Shown here: positions 19,127 through 28,076 of the stretch, in pieces | Layout: every line of letters starts with the position of its first letter | Position numbering within the stretch: position 1 is the stretch's first letter | Source: Oscillatoria salina IIICB1 | GTDB taxonomy: Bacteria; Cyanobacteriota; Cyanobacteriia; Cyanobacteriales; SIO1D9 | Reading direction: 5' to 3' | Length of the DNA: 64,000 nucleotides | NCBI RefSeq assembly: GCF_020144665.1 | Contig: NZ_JAAHBQ010000005.1 | Location: 1 to 64,000 of the forward strand | Translations under genes and position numbers: made by a program | The notes under the pieces: model-generated | What the model saw: the letters and a program-made list of their open reading frames with translations, nothing else | Told to the model about the DNA's origin: nothing | The model's database searches: none

Positions 19127-19370
19127 TGGGAATTGGTGACTGGGGATTGGGGATTGGGAAGTAAATTTAATCCAGAAGCTAAAATTTGGCGATCGCCTCT
19201 GCTCAGAAAATTTTATTTTACAAATTTGGGGCTGAATGGCGATCGCACGGCGGGAAACAGTTCAATCCATAAAATTGCTCATTTGTCAATAACCAATTTT
19301 GTGAGCAATTCTCGATGAAGTTGCGCCGATCTCTGCTCAAAAAGCTGTTATGCACAAAATAGAAAATTTG

Positions 19371-20099
19371 TCAAGAGCTAAATTTCACTAAAATTCCTGG
19401 TTCAGTTTGGATGGGTAAAACGTCGAGAATGTCAGTTTTAGCACAATATTCTAAATCTTCGCGACAGTCTAAACCAAGCAGGCGTTTACCGTGGCTAGCT
19501 AACTCAAACATTTGTACCAGTTGACTTTGCCATTGTTGGTAAAGAGCGATCGCGCCGATAATTTCATCATTACCGACAACGGCGGGATCGGCTTGGAAGA
19601 AAGATAAGGCGATCGCGCCCGCACAAACACTATCCTCAAGAGAATAAGCACCTTGCCAGCCAGAACCCACTAACCACAAGGTTTCCGGCTGTTTTTCCTG
19701 TAAATAATCAACCACAGTTTGGCGATTTACCATTGCCCCTGTAATCACCACAGGCGACTTTTCCACCCGTTGTAAAGCGCGAGTGCCATTCGTAGTAGTG
19801 AGAAACAAGCGCTTACCCTGCACCACATCCTGAGTACAATCCAGGGGAGAATTACCCAAATCGCAGCCTTCAACCTTAGCACCGCCTCTTTCCCCAGCAC
19901 GCAGCACTTTTTCCGGTGGTAAACTAGCGCTCACTTGCATTAACTTATCAATATCGCTAAAAGCTTGTACCGCTTCCGCACCAGCATTCAACGCCGTAGC
20001 GATTGTCGTCGTTGCTCGCAAAACATCAATTACAACGGCACAATCAGGTAAACTATCCGTCGGAGTAAGTTCAGGAGTGTGATAGTGAAATATTTTCAT
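19371..20099 (-). CDS. comB: ComB-like 2-phosphosulfolactate phosphatase family protein
   Basis: This 242-residue protein belongs to the ComB family, with [19 protein letters not shown] near residue 25, GERGG near 68 and the [19 protein letters not shown] block near 145. ComB removes phosphate from 2-phosphosulfolactate in coenzyme M biosynthesis of methanogens. Cyanobacteria do not make coenzyme M, so the substrate here is probably different; the family is nonetheless widespread in cyanobacteria. Length is normal. It is divergent from the beta-helix gene. The family is secure and the reaction is not. Confidence 0.85.
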   Translation of the reverse strand: MKIFHYHTPELTPTDSLPDCAVVIDVLRATTTIATALNAGAEAVQAFSDIDKLMQVSASLPPEKVLRAGERGGAKVEGCDLGNSPLDCTQDVVQGKRLFLTTTNGTRALQRVEKSPVVITGAMVNRQTVVDYLQEKQPETLWLVGSGWQGAYSLEDSVCAGAIALSFFQADPAVVGNDEIIGAIALYQQWQSQLVQMFELASHGKRLLGLDCREDLEYCAKTDILDVLPIQTEPGILVKFSS

Positions 20100-20249
20100 T
20101 AGCGATCGGTAATTTCCTTGGGAAAAAACGATGAAACTGATTGAGGTAATAACTGTTATTCAGCAGTTACCTTACACAGCTTACCATTGTAATAATCGTA
20201 AATATAAATAATTTGTAAACAAAACCTGGTTGAAGTGAGGAGGGGAGCT

Positions 20250-21863
20250 TTGAGTTACAGATTTTCAGATTATGCCAATCGTCAAACTAGAGCTAAAACT
20301 TGCTCGTCAAGTGTAGTTTTGCCTTTAGCAGTAGCGATCGCCGTACCATTTTTTGTGTCTCCTGCGGCAGGAGCATCTTCTTCCCCAGAAGCACATATAA
20401 TTGTGCAAAATAGGATTGATTTCCAAAATTTATATGTCGATCCGCGATCGGGTAGCGATTTACAAGGAGATGGCACTCAACAACGTCCTTTTCAAACGAT
20501 TACCAAAGCTTTAGAAGTTGCTCAACCAGGCGGTGCGATTAACTTACTACCGGGAAGATACACGGCGGAAACAGGCGAAAGTTTTCCTTTAATTTTGCCA
20601 GCAGGAGTAACAATTAAAGGTAACTCTCGCAACCAAGGCGCAAATTTAATTATCGAGGGTGGTGGCAGTTTCAACAGCAATTTTGCGGGCAGACAAAATG
20701 CAACTCTTGTCGTCCAAGAAAAAGGAACTATTAGCGGTATAACTGTTAGTAATCCTAGTAGTCAAGGACACGGAATCTGGATCGAAACCAGCAATTTTGT
20801 TTTGGAAAATAGTTCTTTTGTTAATAATGGTAGTTCGGGCATTTACATTGCTGGCAACAACTCACCAACTATTAGTAACAATTATTTTCGCGAAAATAGC
20901 GGTAGCGGGATAATAATTTCAGGGAACTCAAAGCCTCAAGTGCGAGATAATGTTATTACTAATTCAAGTAATGGAATCAGAGTCATCGAAACAGCCGCAC
21001 CAATTTTAATTGGCAATCGCTTACTGAATAATAAAATTGGCGTATTACTTGAAGATAGCGCCCAACCAATGTTGCGGGACAATCAGATCGAGAATTCACA
21101 ACAAGATGGATTGCTAGCGAAAGCGCGATCGCGTCCGGATCTGGGAACTAATGGTCAACCAGGACGAAATACTTTTAGTAACAATAATCAATTTGATATC
21201 AACAACCAAACCGATAATCAAACAATTTCCGCTTTTGGTTCTCGCCTTACCGGAAGAGTACAAGGAAAAATTAATGGTGTAGAAAATGCCAATAATGTTT
21301 CACTTTCAGATATAATTGAATCAGGGACAAATCCGACTCTTCAACCGATATCTAATATCCAAATCAACTCTAGACCTCGATCTAATCCAGTTCAAATTCA
21401 AGCAGAAGCAGCAGAAGAAAATGTAATTCCGATTCCCGTATACCCAGCACCGAATAATACTCCTCCCTCAGAAACATTTAACACACCCCGTCGGGAACTA
21501 CGAGATTTATTAATTCTTGAACCGAGTCCATTACCAAATGTACGCGGCGATGATATTTCCTTAAACGATTTTCCCGCCCTACCAACAATTGAAACCTCGG
21601 TTTTCTCACCACCAAGTAGTAATTCTCCTAATATTACCGACCCAAATATTACCCCAGAGACATCCCAATATAAAGTTATCGTCGAAACCAGAAATTCCAG
21701 TCAAGAAGCAATAGTGCGATCGCTAGTTCCTGCTGCTTTCCGCATCACTTACAACGGACGCTCGATGATGCAAGTAGGTCTATTTGACAATATTGAAAAT
21801 GCTGAAGAAATTGTCCGCACTCTCAATCGGAGGGGTTTACAAGGAATTATTGTTCCTTTGTAA
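20250..21863 (+). CDS. Secreted right-handed beta-helix (DUF1565-type) protein with SPOR-like C-terminus
   Basis: This is a 537-residue exported protein. A hydrophobic signal segment near residues 24-44 ends at an Ala-rich cleavage region. DUF1565 follows, starting with NLYVDPRSGSDLQGDGT near 62. Parallel beta-helix repeats (about 145-300) contain Asn/Gly/Ser-rich turns such as NSSFVNNGSSGIYIAGNNS. A Pro/Asn-rich linker leads to a C-terminal roughly 65-residue domain (VQVGLFDNIENAEEIVRTL-like) resembling SPOR, which binds peptidoglycan glycans. Beta-helix folds often cleave or bind polysaccharides, but no catalytic residues are evident. The TTG at 20250 has a good Shine-Dalgarno (GAGGAGGGG) upstream; GTG 20235 would include that site in the gene. 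Confidence 0.8.
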   Translation: MSYRFSDYANRQTRAKTCSSSVVLPLAVAIAVPFFVSPAAGASSSPEAHIIVQNRIDFQNLYVDPRSGSDLQGDGTQQRPFQTITKALEVAQPGGAINLLPGRYTAETGESFPLILPAGVTIKGNSRNQGANLIIEGGGSFNSNFAGRQNATLVVQEKGTISGITVSNPSSQGHGIWIETSNFVLENSSFVNNGSSGIYIAGNNSPTISNNYFRENSGSGIIISGNSKPQVRDNVITNSSNGIRVIETAAPILIGNRLLNNKIGVLLEDSAQPMLRDNQIENSQQDGLLAKARSRPDLGTNGQPGRNTFSNNNQFDINNQTDNQTISAFGSRLTGRVQGKINGVENANNVSLSDIIESGTNPTLQPISNIQINSRPRSNPVQIQAEAAEENVIPIPVYPAPNNTPPSETFNTPRRELRDLLILEPSPLPNVRGDDISLNDFPALPTIETSVFSPPSSNSPNITDPNITPETSQYKVIVETRNSSQEAIVRSLVPAAFRITYNGRSMMQVGLFDNIENAEEIVRTLNRRGLQGIIVPL

Positions 21864-21879
21864 TCGCCCTGTTTGGCGA

Positions 21880-22545
21880 TTATCCTGGGCTTAATTGTCG
21901 AAGAAAAGTTGCGTGTTCTGTTGTCGCCAAACCAATTTCCAAAACTCGTCGAACTTCGACTAAATCGCCATTTAAAAGTGCCTCTACCGACAACCATAAA
22001 CCTGGAAAAACCTGAGAGCGAATTATGCCTTCTGGATCGGGTGATAAAGTAAGATATTCTCCAGCCTGCCATTGAAACCAATCAAAACGGCGATCTGCTA
22101 CTTGCCAAACTAAATACTCACAACAGCGATTGCGACGATAGACTTGTAACTTATCTCGCAAATCATAAGAAGCGCTACTGGTAGCAATTTCGACAATTAA
22201 TTCTGGCGCACCTTCAAGATAGCCATCTTCACTAATAGTTGATTGTCCCTCTCGTGCAATTCTTAATAAAGCATCCGGTTGCGGTTCATTGTCAAAATCG
22301 AGGCGCACAGTCGTATTATCAGCTACTTGAACTCCCGGCGTAGCCGTCCAGTAAGCCCCCAGCCATGCCATAATTTGAGCATGAGGTGTACCGTGAGCGA
22401 TCCGAACCGGAGAACCCATATAAACTATTCCTTCAATCAGTTCAGCTTTTTTTAAGTGAGGCATAGCCTGATAGCGACGTTCAAATTCTTGACGAGTGAG
22501 GCGATCGCCATTTTCTAAGGGTAAAATTTTCTCTGTAGTTCGCAT
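21880..22545 (-). CDS. Uma2 family endonuclease-like protein, copy A of a tandem pair
   Basis: This is a 221-residue Uma2 (DUF820) protein. The core motif is APELIVEIATSSASYDLRDK followed by QVYRRNRCCEYLVWQVADR, corresponding to the PD-(D/E)XK acidic strand and a helix Lys. The N-terminal block PLENGDRLTRQEFERRYQAM begins near residue 9. I start it at ATG 22545, which has GAGGAG just upstream and gives the same length as copy B. In copy A the upstream ATG seen in copy B is replaced, so only a GTG at 22569 would allow an extension. Residues around 75-95 (AHGTPHAQIMAWLGAYWTAT) differ sharply from copy B. Confidence 0.82.
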   Translation of the reverse strand: MRTTEKILPLENGDRLTRQEFERRYQAMPHLKKAELIEGIVYMGSPVRIAHGTPHAQIMAWLGAYWTATPGVQVADNTTVRLDFDNEPQPDALLRIAREGQSTISEDGYLEGAPELIVEIATSSASYDLRDKLQVYRRNRCCEYLVWQVADRRFDWFQWQAGEYLTLSPDPEGIIRSQVFPGLWLSVEALLNGDLVEVRRVLEIGLATTEHATFLRQLSPG

Positions 22546-22588
22546 CTGGGCTTGTCTCTCCTCTTGCACTATGTTCCTTGTTTGGCGA

Positions 22589-23254
22589 TTATCCTGGGCT
22601 TAATTGTCGAAGAAAAGTTGCGTGTTCTGTTGTCGCCAAACCAATTTCCAAAACTCGTCGAACTTCGACTAAATCGCCATTTAAAAGTGCCTCTACCGAC
22701 AACCATAAACCTGGAAAAACCTGAGAGCGAATTATGCCTTCTGGATCGGGTGATAAAGTAAGATATTCTCCAGCCTGCCATTGAAACCAATCAAAACGGC
22801 GATCTGCTACTTGCCAAACTAAATACTCACAACAGCGATTGCGACGATAGACTTGTAACTTATCTCGCAAATCATAAGAAGCGCTACTGGTAGCAATTTC
22901 GACAATTAATTCTGGCGCACCTTCAAGATAGCCATCCTCACTAATAGTTGATTGTCCCTCTCGTGCAATTCTTAATAAAGCATCCGGTTGCGGTTCATTG
23001 TCAAAATCGAGCCGCACAGTCGTATTATCAGCTACTTGAACTCCGGGCGTAGCTAGAGAATAATTAAATAACCAGCCCATAATGTGAGCGTGAGGATTGC
23101 CGTGAGTAATCCGAACCGGAGAACCCATATAAACTACTCCTTCAATCAGTTCAGCTTTTTTTAAGTGAGGCATAGCCTGATAGCGACGCTCAAATTCTTG
23201 ACGAGTGAGGCGATCGCCATTTTCTAAGGGTAAAATTTTCTCTGTGGTTCGCAT
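22589..23254 (-). CDS. Uma2 family endonuclease-like protein, copy B of a tandem pair
   Basis: This is the 221-residue twin of the preceding gene, identical except for a few residues and one patch near residues 75-95 (THGNPHAHIMGWLFNYSLAT). Catalytic-core motifs are the same. ATG 23254 is preceded by GAGGAG. An in-frame ATG 11 codons further upstream (23287) is possible but its extension lies within the start region of the divergent Uma2 gene. The equal lengths of both copies argue for the shorter start. Both copies look intact, so both could be expressed. Confidence 0.82.
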   Translation of the reverse strand: MRTTEKILPLENGDRLTRQEFERRYQAMPHLKKAELIEGVVYMGSPVRITHGNPHAHIMGWLFNYSLATPGVQVADNTTVRLDFDNEPQPDALLRIAREGQSTISEDGYLEGAPELIVEIATSSASYDLRDKLQVYRRNRCCEYLVWQVADRRFDWFQWQAGEYLTLSPDPEGIIRSQVFPGLWLSVEALLNGDLVEVRRVLEIGLATTEHATFLRQLSPG

Positions 23255-23372
23255 CTGGGCTTGTCTCTCCTCTTGCACTATGTTCATTTTAGGCTTAGGA
23301 AAACAGCATCGAGAATCGGTTAGTTTAGGAGTAGAAATTATTGAGCAAACCCTCAGTTTCCCAAGAGGTCAA

Positions 23373-23987
23373 GTGACATTAACACCTACCAGCCCAGAAA
23401 CTAAAACTTTCTTGCTTGAGTTACCCCAGAATCTCGCCCTGTACGTCACTCAAGAACAGTTTGCCACCCTAGCAGCCGCTAACCGTGACTTAAGACTCGA
23501 AAGAACTGCACCAGGAGAGTTAATTGTGAATCCACCCACAGGCTGGGAAACAGGTGAACGCAATTGCAATATTTCTGGAGAATTATACTTGTGGTGGCGT
23601 AATTCCGACGAAACTGGTAAAGCTTTTGACTCTTCTACAGGCTTTACGTTACCCAATGGTGCGATTCGTTCCCCGGATGCTTCTTGGATAAGTCGAGAAC
23701 GCTGGGAAGCGCTGACTGCCGAAGAAAAAGGAACATTTGCAAATATTTGCCCGGATTTTGTCGTGGAGTTACGGTCTAGCTCAGATCGCCTGGCAACTCT
23801 GCAAGCTAAGATGAGAGAATACCTTGATAATGGCGCAAGACTAGGCTGGTTAATCGATCCACAGCAACGACAGGTAGAAATTTATCGCTTGGGATTAGCT
23901 GTAGAAGTGTTAGAAAATCCTGCCGAGTTGTCCGGTGAAGATGTCTTACCTGGTTTTGTCCTCAATTTGCGCCGGGTATGGAGTTAA
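23373..23987 (+). CDS. Uma2 family endonuclease-like protein
   Basis: This 204-residue Uma2 protein is of a different subfamily from the tandem pair. Key blocks are LRLERTAPGELIVNPPTG, the GAIRSPDASWISRERWE strand and CPDFVVELRSSSDRLATLQAKM. Then YLDNGARLGWLIDPQQRQVEIYR and SGEDVLPGFVLNL complete the fold. I start at GTG 23373, which has AAGAGGT just upstream and gives MTLTPTSPETKT, a usual N-terminus in this subfamily. An ATG at 23280 in the same frame overlaps the 5' end of the divergent duplicated gene and would add 31 odd residues. The closest relative in the window is the Uma2 gene at 26.5 kb. Confidence 0.83.
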   Translation: MTLTPTSPETKTFLLELPQNLALYVTQEQFATLAAANRDLRLERTAPGELIVNPPTGWETGERNCNISGELYLWWRNSDETGKAFDSSTGFTLPNGAIRSPDASWISRERWEALTAEEKGTFANICPDFVVELRSSSDRLATLQAKMREYLDNGARLGWLIDPQQRQVEIYRLGLAVEVLENPAELSGEDVLPGFVLNLRRVWS

Positions 23988-24198
23988 AAAACGTTTTCTA
24001 GTTATCACCAAAATTACTATTTGTAGATAGTCAAATTTTTTATCTCGCGTTACCATCTTTTTTCATTAATTTTGTCGATCGAGTCACCTCTGTAGTTAAT
24101 TTTCACTGGAAAATCCTCCTTTTGGGTGAAGACAAAACAAAGATAAAAAATATAATAAAACTGGGAAGATTGGAAATTAAAAAGTCGGGAACTGAAAG

Positions 24199-24242
24199 CA
24201 AGGATTAGACCGTCTAGTTGTTTAGGTTAGCTACCTAATCCT
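24199..24242 (+). promoter_or_regulatory. Inverted repeat in the leader of the repeat-protein gene
   Basis: AAGGATTAG at 24199-24207 and its exact complement CTAATCCTT at 24234-24242 lie 30-75 bp upstream of the start codon of the Cys-repeat protein. It could be an operator or an mRNA hairpin. No supporting promoter elements could be assigned. Confidence 0.35.
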
Positions 24243-24272
24243 TAGTAAGATTTGATTTCCAATTAGCAAAAT

Positions 24273-26450
24273 ATGCACAACTCTACCTATAAATCACTTT
24301 CAATATTACTTTTGACTGGTATTTTATCGGCGGGAGCAACTTTGACCTTACCCGATCTTGCGGCGGGATTTGTAAGTTCTAGTCAAGCAAGTGAATATCT
24401 CGCCCAAAATTCAGTTGGTTCGGAATTACCCAGATTAGTTGGTTCGAGAGTTTTACGCCAAGCTAGTCAAGATTTAGGCGTTTCTGTCGATAGGTTAGAG
24501 ATCGCTAATGCCGAAAAACGTACCTGGAGTAATGGTTGTTTGGGATTGGCTAAACCCAATGAACTTTGTACTCAAGCTTTAGTAGAAGGTTGGCGAGTAA
24601 CAGTTACTAATGGAGAACAAAAGTTTATTTATCGTACTAATAGCGAAGGTAGCAATATTCGCTTAGAAACTGGCAATTCACCTATTAGTAATTTACCTCG
24701 TTCAGTGGCTCAGGCAGTATTAGAAAATGCGGCTAGGAAGTGGAATGTTTCTAGTTCGGCTTTACGCATTGTTGAGGCGGAAAAACAAACTTGGAATAAT
24801 GGTTGCTTGGGACTAGCACAACCCGGTGAAGGTTGTACTGAAGCATTGGTTGAAGGTTGGCGAGTTACTGTTGCTCGCGGGGAACAAAAGTTAGTTTATC
24901 GGACTAATGATGACGGTAGTAATATTCGCTTAGAAACTGCCAATTCTCCGGTTAGTAATTTACCTCGTTCCGTGGAAAGAGCAGTATTAGCGAATGCAGC
25001 ACGCCAGTGGAATGTTCCTAGTTCGGCTTTACGCATTGTTGAGGCGGAAAAACAAACTTGGAGCGATAGTTGTTTGGGATTGGGACGAGCTAATGAGTCT
25101 TGTCTGCAAGTATTAGTAGAAGGTTGGCGAGTTACTGTTGCTCGCGGGGAACAAAAGTTAGTTTATCGGACTAATGATGACGGTAGTAATATTCGCTTAG
25201 AAACTGCCAATTCTCCGGTTAGTAATTTACCTCGTTCCGTGGAAAGAGCAGTATTAGCGAATGCAGCACGCCAGTGGAATGTTCCTAGTTCGGCTTTACG
25301 CATTGTTGAGGCGGAAAAACAAACTTGGAGTGATAGTTGTTTAGGATTGGGACGAGCAAATGAGTCTTGTCTGCAAGTATTAGTAGAAGGTTGGCGAGTT
25401 ACTGTTGCTCGCGGGGAACAAAAGTTAGTTTATCGGACTAATGATGACGGTAGTAATATTCGCTTAGAGACAGAAAATACTCCTATTAGTAATGCACCCC
25501 GTCGAGTTATTAATACCGTGTTAGAAGATGCGGCAGAAAAATTAGAAGTTCCGACAAGTTACTTGCGTATTGTGAGCGCGGAAAAACGAACTTGGGGCGA
25601 TCGCTGTTTGGGAATACCCAATCCTTTAGCTTTGTGCGCTCCGGCTATTGTCGAAGGTTGGCAAGTTACAGTTGATGTAGGCGATCAAATTTGGGTTTAT
25701 CGTACCGATGAAAGAGCCGATCTAGTTAAGGTAGAAAACCCTTATGCTTCTGAAGATATATTTTCGCGATCGCTAGCTGAGGCGGTTTTGCGTCAAGCTT
25801 CCCAAAAGTCGGGTTTACCAATGAGTCAACTGCGGATTGTCGAAAGTTCCCGCCACACCTGGGATGGTTGTTATGGTATTTATATCGATCGCCGCGCTTG
25901 TCCGGAAATTGGTATTCCTGGCTGGCGAGTTATTATTGCCAGCGAAAATGGACAAAAACTGGTTTATCATACCGATCTCAACGGTTCAGAAATTCGTTTT
26001 AATCCAATTGATAGCGAATTGGGATCGGTAAATGAAGTCAAACCTGTTCGTATTCCTACATCTGAACTCCCAGAAAGTTTACCCAGAAATGTAATTTTCC
26101 GCACTGTTTCCTCTGGTGGATTTGCTGGACGCACTTCGGAAACAATTTTGTACACCAACGGGCGCTTAGTTCGCAATCAGTTAGGTGGGAATGGGACAAT
26201 TTTGTCAACGGAAGCTGATAGTATTTCTCGTCAGCAAATTCGCGAATTTCAACGCCTACTTCAACAGCAAAATTTTGCTCAATTCAACCGTCTCAGTTAT
26301 CCTGCACCGAGGGGTTCTGCTGATTTTATTACAGTGACTTTAATTGGTCGTGACAGTGTAACCAGCTACGTTGATTTTAATCAAGATCGGCTACCCTTGT
26401 CTTTGCAAAATGTAGTTAAATCTTGGAATGAGTTAAGCGGCGGTATCTAA
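24273..26450 (+). CDS. Secreted protein with six Cys-paired roughly 89-residue repeats
   Basis: The 725-residue protein starts with a signal peptide (about 1-30). It is then built from six repeats of about 85-90 residues. Each repeat begins with a helix such as ERAVLANAARQWNVPSSALR, then EKQTW, CLGL, a second Cys, LVEGWRVTV and YRTNDDGSNIRLE. Two Cys per repeat suggest one disulfide each. Repeats three and four are nearly identical at DNA level (267-bp unit). Repeats five and six are diverged. A C-terminal domain of about 125 residues (from PRNVIFRTV) differs. Single-copy relatives are known in cyanobacteria without a function. A terminator follows. The role is unknown; the export and repeat structure are seen directly. 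Confidence 0.85.
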   Translation: MHNSTYKSLSILLLTGILSAGATLTLPDLAAGFVSSSQASEYLAQNSVGSELPRLVGSRVLRQASQDLGVSVDRLEIANAEKRTWSNGCLGLAKPNELCTQALVEGWRVTVTNGEQKFIYRTNSEGSNIRLETGNSPISNLPRSVAQAVLENAARKWNVSSSALRIVEAEKQTWNNGCLGLAQPGEGCTEALVEGWRVTVARGEQKLVYRTNDDGSNIRLETANSPVSNLPRSVERAVLANAARQWNVPSSALRIVEAEKQTWSDSCLGLGRANESCLQVLVEGWRVTVARGEQKLVYRTNDDGSNIRLETANSPVSNLPRSVERAVLANAARQWNVPSSALRIVEAEKQTWSDSCLGLGRANESCLQVLVEGWRVTVARGEQKLVYRTNDDGSNIRLETENTPISNAPRRVINTVLEDAAEKLEVPTSYLRIVSAEKRTWGDRCLGIPNPLALCAPAIVEGWQVTVDVGDQIWVYRTDERADLVKVENPYASEDIFSRSLAEAVLRQASQKSGLPMSQLRIVESSRHTWDGCYGIYIDRRACPEIGIPGWRVIIASENGQKLVYHTDLNGSEIRFNPIDSELGSVNEVKPVRIPTSELPESLPRNVIFRTVSSGGFAGRTSETILYTNGRLVRNQLGGNGTILSTEADSISRQQIREFQRLLQQQNFAQFNRLSYPAPRGSADFITVTLIGRDSVTSYVDFNQDRLPLSLQNVVKSWNELSGGI
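24868..25468 (+). repeat. In-frame 267-bp tandem repeat inside a coding region
   Basis: The unit spacing of 267 bp is seen from GGACTAATGATGACGG at 24901, 25168 and 25435. The copies spanning 25009-25275 and 25276-25468 differ at only about three positions. The repeat is a multiple of three, so copy number can change without a frameshift. Confidence 0.85.
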
Positions 26451-26460
26451 GCAAGTGTAG

Positions 26461-26494
26461 ATTGGGTTGGACAAAAAGTTCAACCCAATTTTTA
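26461..26494 (+). terminator. Intrinsic terminator of the Cys-repeat gene
   Basis: ATTGGGTTGGAC and GTTCAACCCAAT form a 12-bp stem with one G-U pair around an A5 loop, followed by TTTTTAGC. It lies 11 bp after the stop codon. Confidence 0.8.
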
Positions 26495-26511
26495 GCTAAA
26501 AAAATACTTCT

Positions 26512-27069
26512 CTACAATAACAATTTGAGGGCTAATTGAAAGCCCGGTACAACTTCTTCACCACTTAAATTTGCTGTAGCTGGATATTGGGTAATTGTGC
26601 CGTCGGCACGGTAAACTAAAGCTTGTTGATTTTGACGATCGATTAACCATCCTAACTTTACGCCATTAGCAATATACTCTTGCATTTTTGCTTTCAGCGT
26701 CTCTAAATTATCAGTTTTCGAGCGAATTTCAATCGCGAAATCTGGAGCCAAATTAATAAATTCATCTTCTCCCCGATCCCAGTTTACAGGTAAGCGTCCC
26801 TTAGCGACAAAAGCAGCATCTGGCGATCGCACTGCTCCATTTTTTAGTTTAAAACCAGTAGAAGAACTAAAAACATGACCCAGGTCATTATTTTCTACCC
26901 AAATTAGTAAATAAGCGCCTGCTTTTAGTTCCCTATTTCCAGAAATTCCTCCAGTTGGTGGCATAGTTACTAATGTACCATCAGCATTACGTTCAAAGCG
27001 CAGTTCGCTATTTTGAGAACTAAGCTGCATTAGTTCTTCATCTGTTACTGTATAAAAAGACTTTACCAT
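26512..27069 (-). CDS. Uma2 family endonuclease-like protein
   Basis: This 185-residue Uma2 protein opens with FYTVTDEELMQLSSQNSELR and LRFERNADGTLVTMPPTG. Then come GAVRSPDAAFVAKGRLP, APDFAIEIRSKTDNLETLK, YIANGVKLGWLIDRQNQ and LSGEEVVPGFQL. It is the same subfamily as the gene at 23.4 kb (same block order, similar length). Nuclease activity is inferred from the family's PD-(D/E)XK fold. It is convergent with the Cys-repeat gene and followed upstream, on the same strand, by the ABC permeases, 57 bp away. Confidence 0.85.
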   Translation of the reverse strand: MVKSFYTVTDEELMQLSSQNSELRFERNADGTLVTMPPTGGISGNRELKAGAYLLIWVENNDLGHVFSSSTGFKLKNGAVRSPDAAFVAKGRLPVNWDRGEDEFINLAPDFAIEIRSKTDNLETLKAKMQEYIANGVKLGWLIDRQNQQALVYRADGTITQYPATANLSGEEVVPGFQLALKLLL

Positions 27070-27126
27070 GTTTCAGCTATTAATTATTAGTTGATATTGA
27101 GGATAATTTTGTACCTTGTTTTAATT

Positions 27127-28008
27127 TTAACTGCGGGGGTCGAGAGCATCTCGGAAACCGTCGCCAAGAAGGTTAAAAGCGAGGACAATTAAAGTAATAA
27201 ATAAACCAGGAAAAATGGTTGTCCAAGGTGCAGAAAGAGAATAACCCCCTTTAAAAGCATCTGCAATCATTGTCCCTAATTCTGGCGTCGGTGGTTGTGC
27301 ACCTAAACCCAAAAAACCCAAACCTGCGGCTTCGAGAGTAGCAGTAGCGATCGCCAGTGTTCCTTGAACTACAATTGGACTTAAACTAGCAGGTAAAATA
27401 TGCCGCAAAATAATCCTTTGGGGGGATGCGCCTAAAGCTTTTGCAGCTTGGACAAATTCTTGCTCTCGCAGAGAGAGTACCATACTGCGAGTCAGACGGA
27501 TAAAAATTGGAATTTGCACGATCCCCACCGCTAGCATAACACCCGACAAACTCGGTCCGACAACAGTGACAATGGCGATCGCTAAAAGTATCGACGGAAA
27601 TGCTAACAATATATCCGTCAGCCAATTAATAAAAGTTTCCGCTAGCCCCCGAAAATAGCCAGCCACTAACCCAAAAAACGTCCCAATTACTAATCCTAAC
27701 CCTACAGAAATAGGTCCCACAATTAAAGAAGTGCGAACCCCATACCAACACAAAGTTAACACATCTCTACCTAAACTATCAGTGCCAAACCAATGTTCCC
27801 AACTCGGCATTTTTAGTCTTGCTGCATAGTCACGGGCAGTAGTAGGATCGTAAGGACGCAATACAGGAGCTAAAATTGCTAAAACTATAATCAAAACTGT
27901 CAAAATTAAACCTATTTTACCAGCAGGTGACTGCCAAATTTTCAGAAAAATATCAACCCAATATAACTTATCATTAGTTACCCTTTTCTCCCTACTAATT
28001 ACTTGCAT
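27127..28008 (-). CDS. Peptide/nickel-type ABC transporter permease, DppC-like
   Basis: This 293-residue permease has the DppC/OppC layout. An N-terminal helix (residues 26-47) is followed by the OppC-type block MPSWEHWFGTDSLGRDVLTLCWYG. A BPD_transp_1 core follows with the EAA loop VQAAKALGASPQRIILRHILP near 195, where it contacts the ATPase. It forms the inner-membrane pore together with the DppB-like subunit encoded upstream. The substrate may be a peptide, nickel or another small solute. No ATPase gene is in the window. Confidence 0.9.
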   Translation of the reverse strand: MQVISREKRVTNDKLYWVDIFLKIWQSPAGKIGLILTVLIIVLAILAPVLRPYDPTTARDYAARLKMPSWEHWFGTDSLGRDVLTLCWYGVRTSLIVGPISVGLGLVIGTFFGLVAGYFRGLAETFINWLTDILLAFPSILLAIAIVTVVGPSLSGVMLAVGIVQIPIFIRLTRSMVLSLREQEFVQAAKALGASPQRIILRHILPASLSPIVVQGTLAIATATLEAAGLGFLGLGAQPPTPELGTMIADAFKGGYSLSAPWTTIFPGLFITLIVLAFNLLGDGFRDALDPRS

Positions 28009-28076
28009 AACTATTTACTATAAATCCTGCCAATCCATCTGCGTTTATCTGTGTATATCTGTGGTTACAAAACTAT

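Larger units (their letters stand above)
21871..23285. repeat. 709-bp tandem direct duplication containing two Uma2 genes
   Basis: The unit starting at GTTTGGCGAT is present at 21871-22579 and again at 22580-23285. Copies are nearly identical apart from isolated substitutions and one divergent patch of about 75 bp (22329-22405 in copy one). Each unit holds a complete 221-codon Uma2 gene on the minus strand. The tandem arrangement means equal-length copies with the junction in the intergenic gap. Confidence 0.9.

Noticed and set aside
23205-23372. A longer N-terminus for the plus-strand Uma2 gene, starting in the opposite gene
   Set aside because: The extension is unrelated to Uma2 proteins, overlaps the 5' end of the divergent duplicated gene, and a better start with AAGAGGT lies at 23373.
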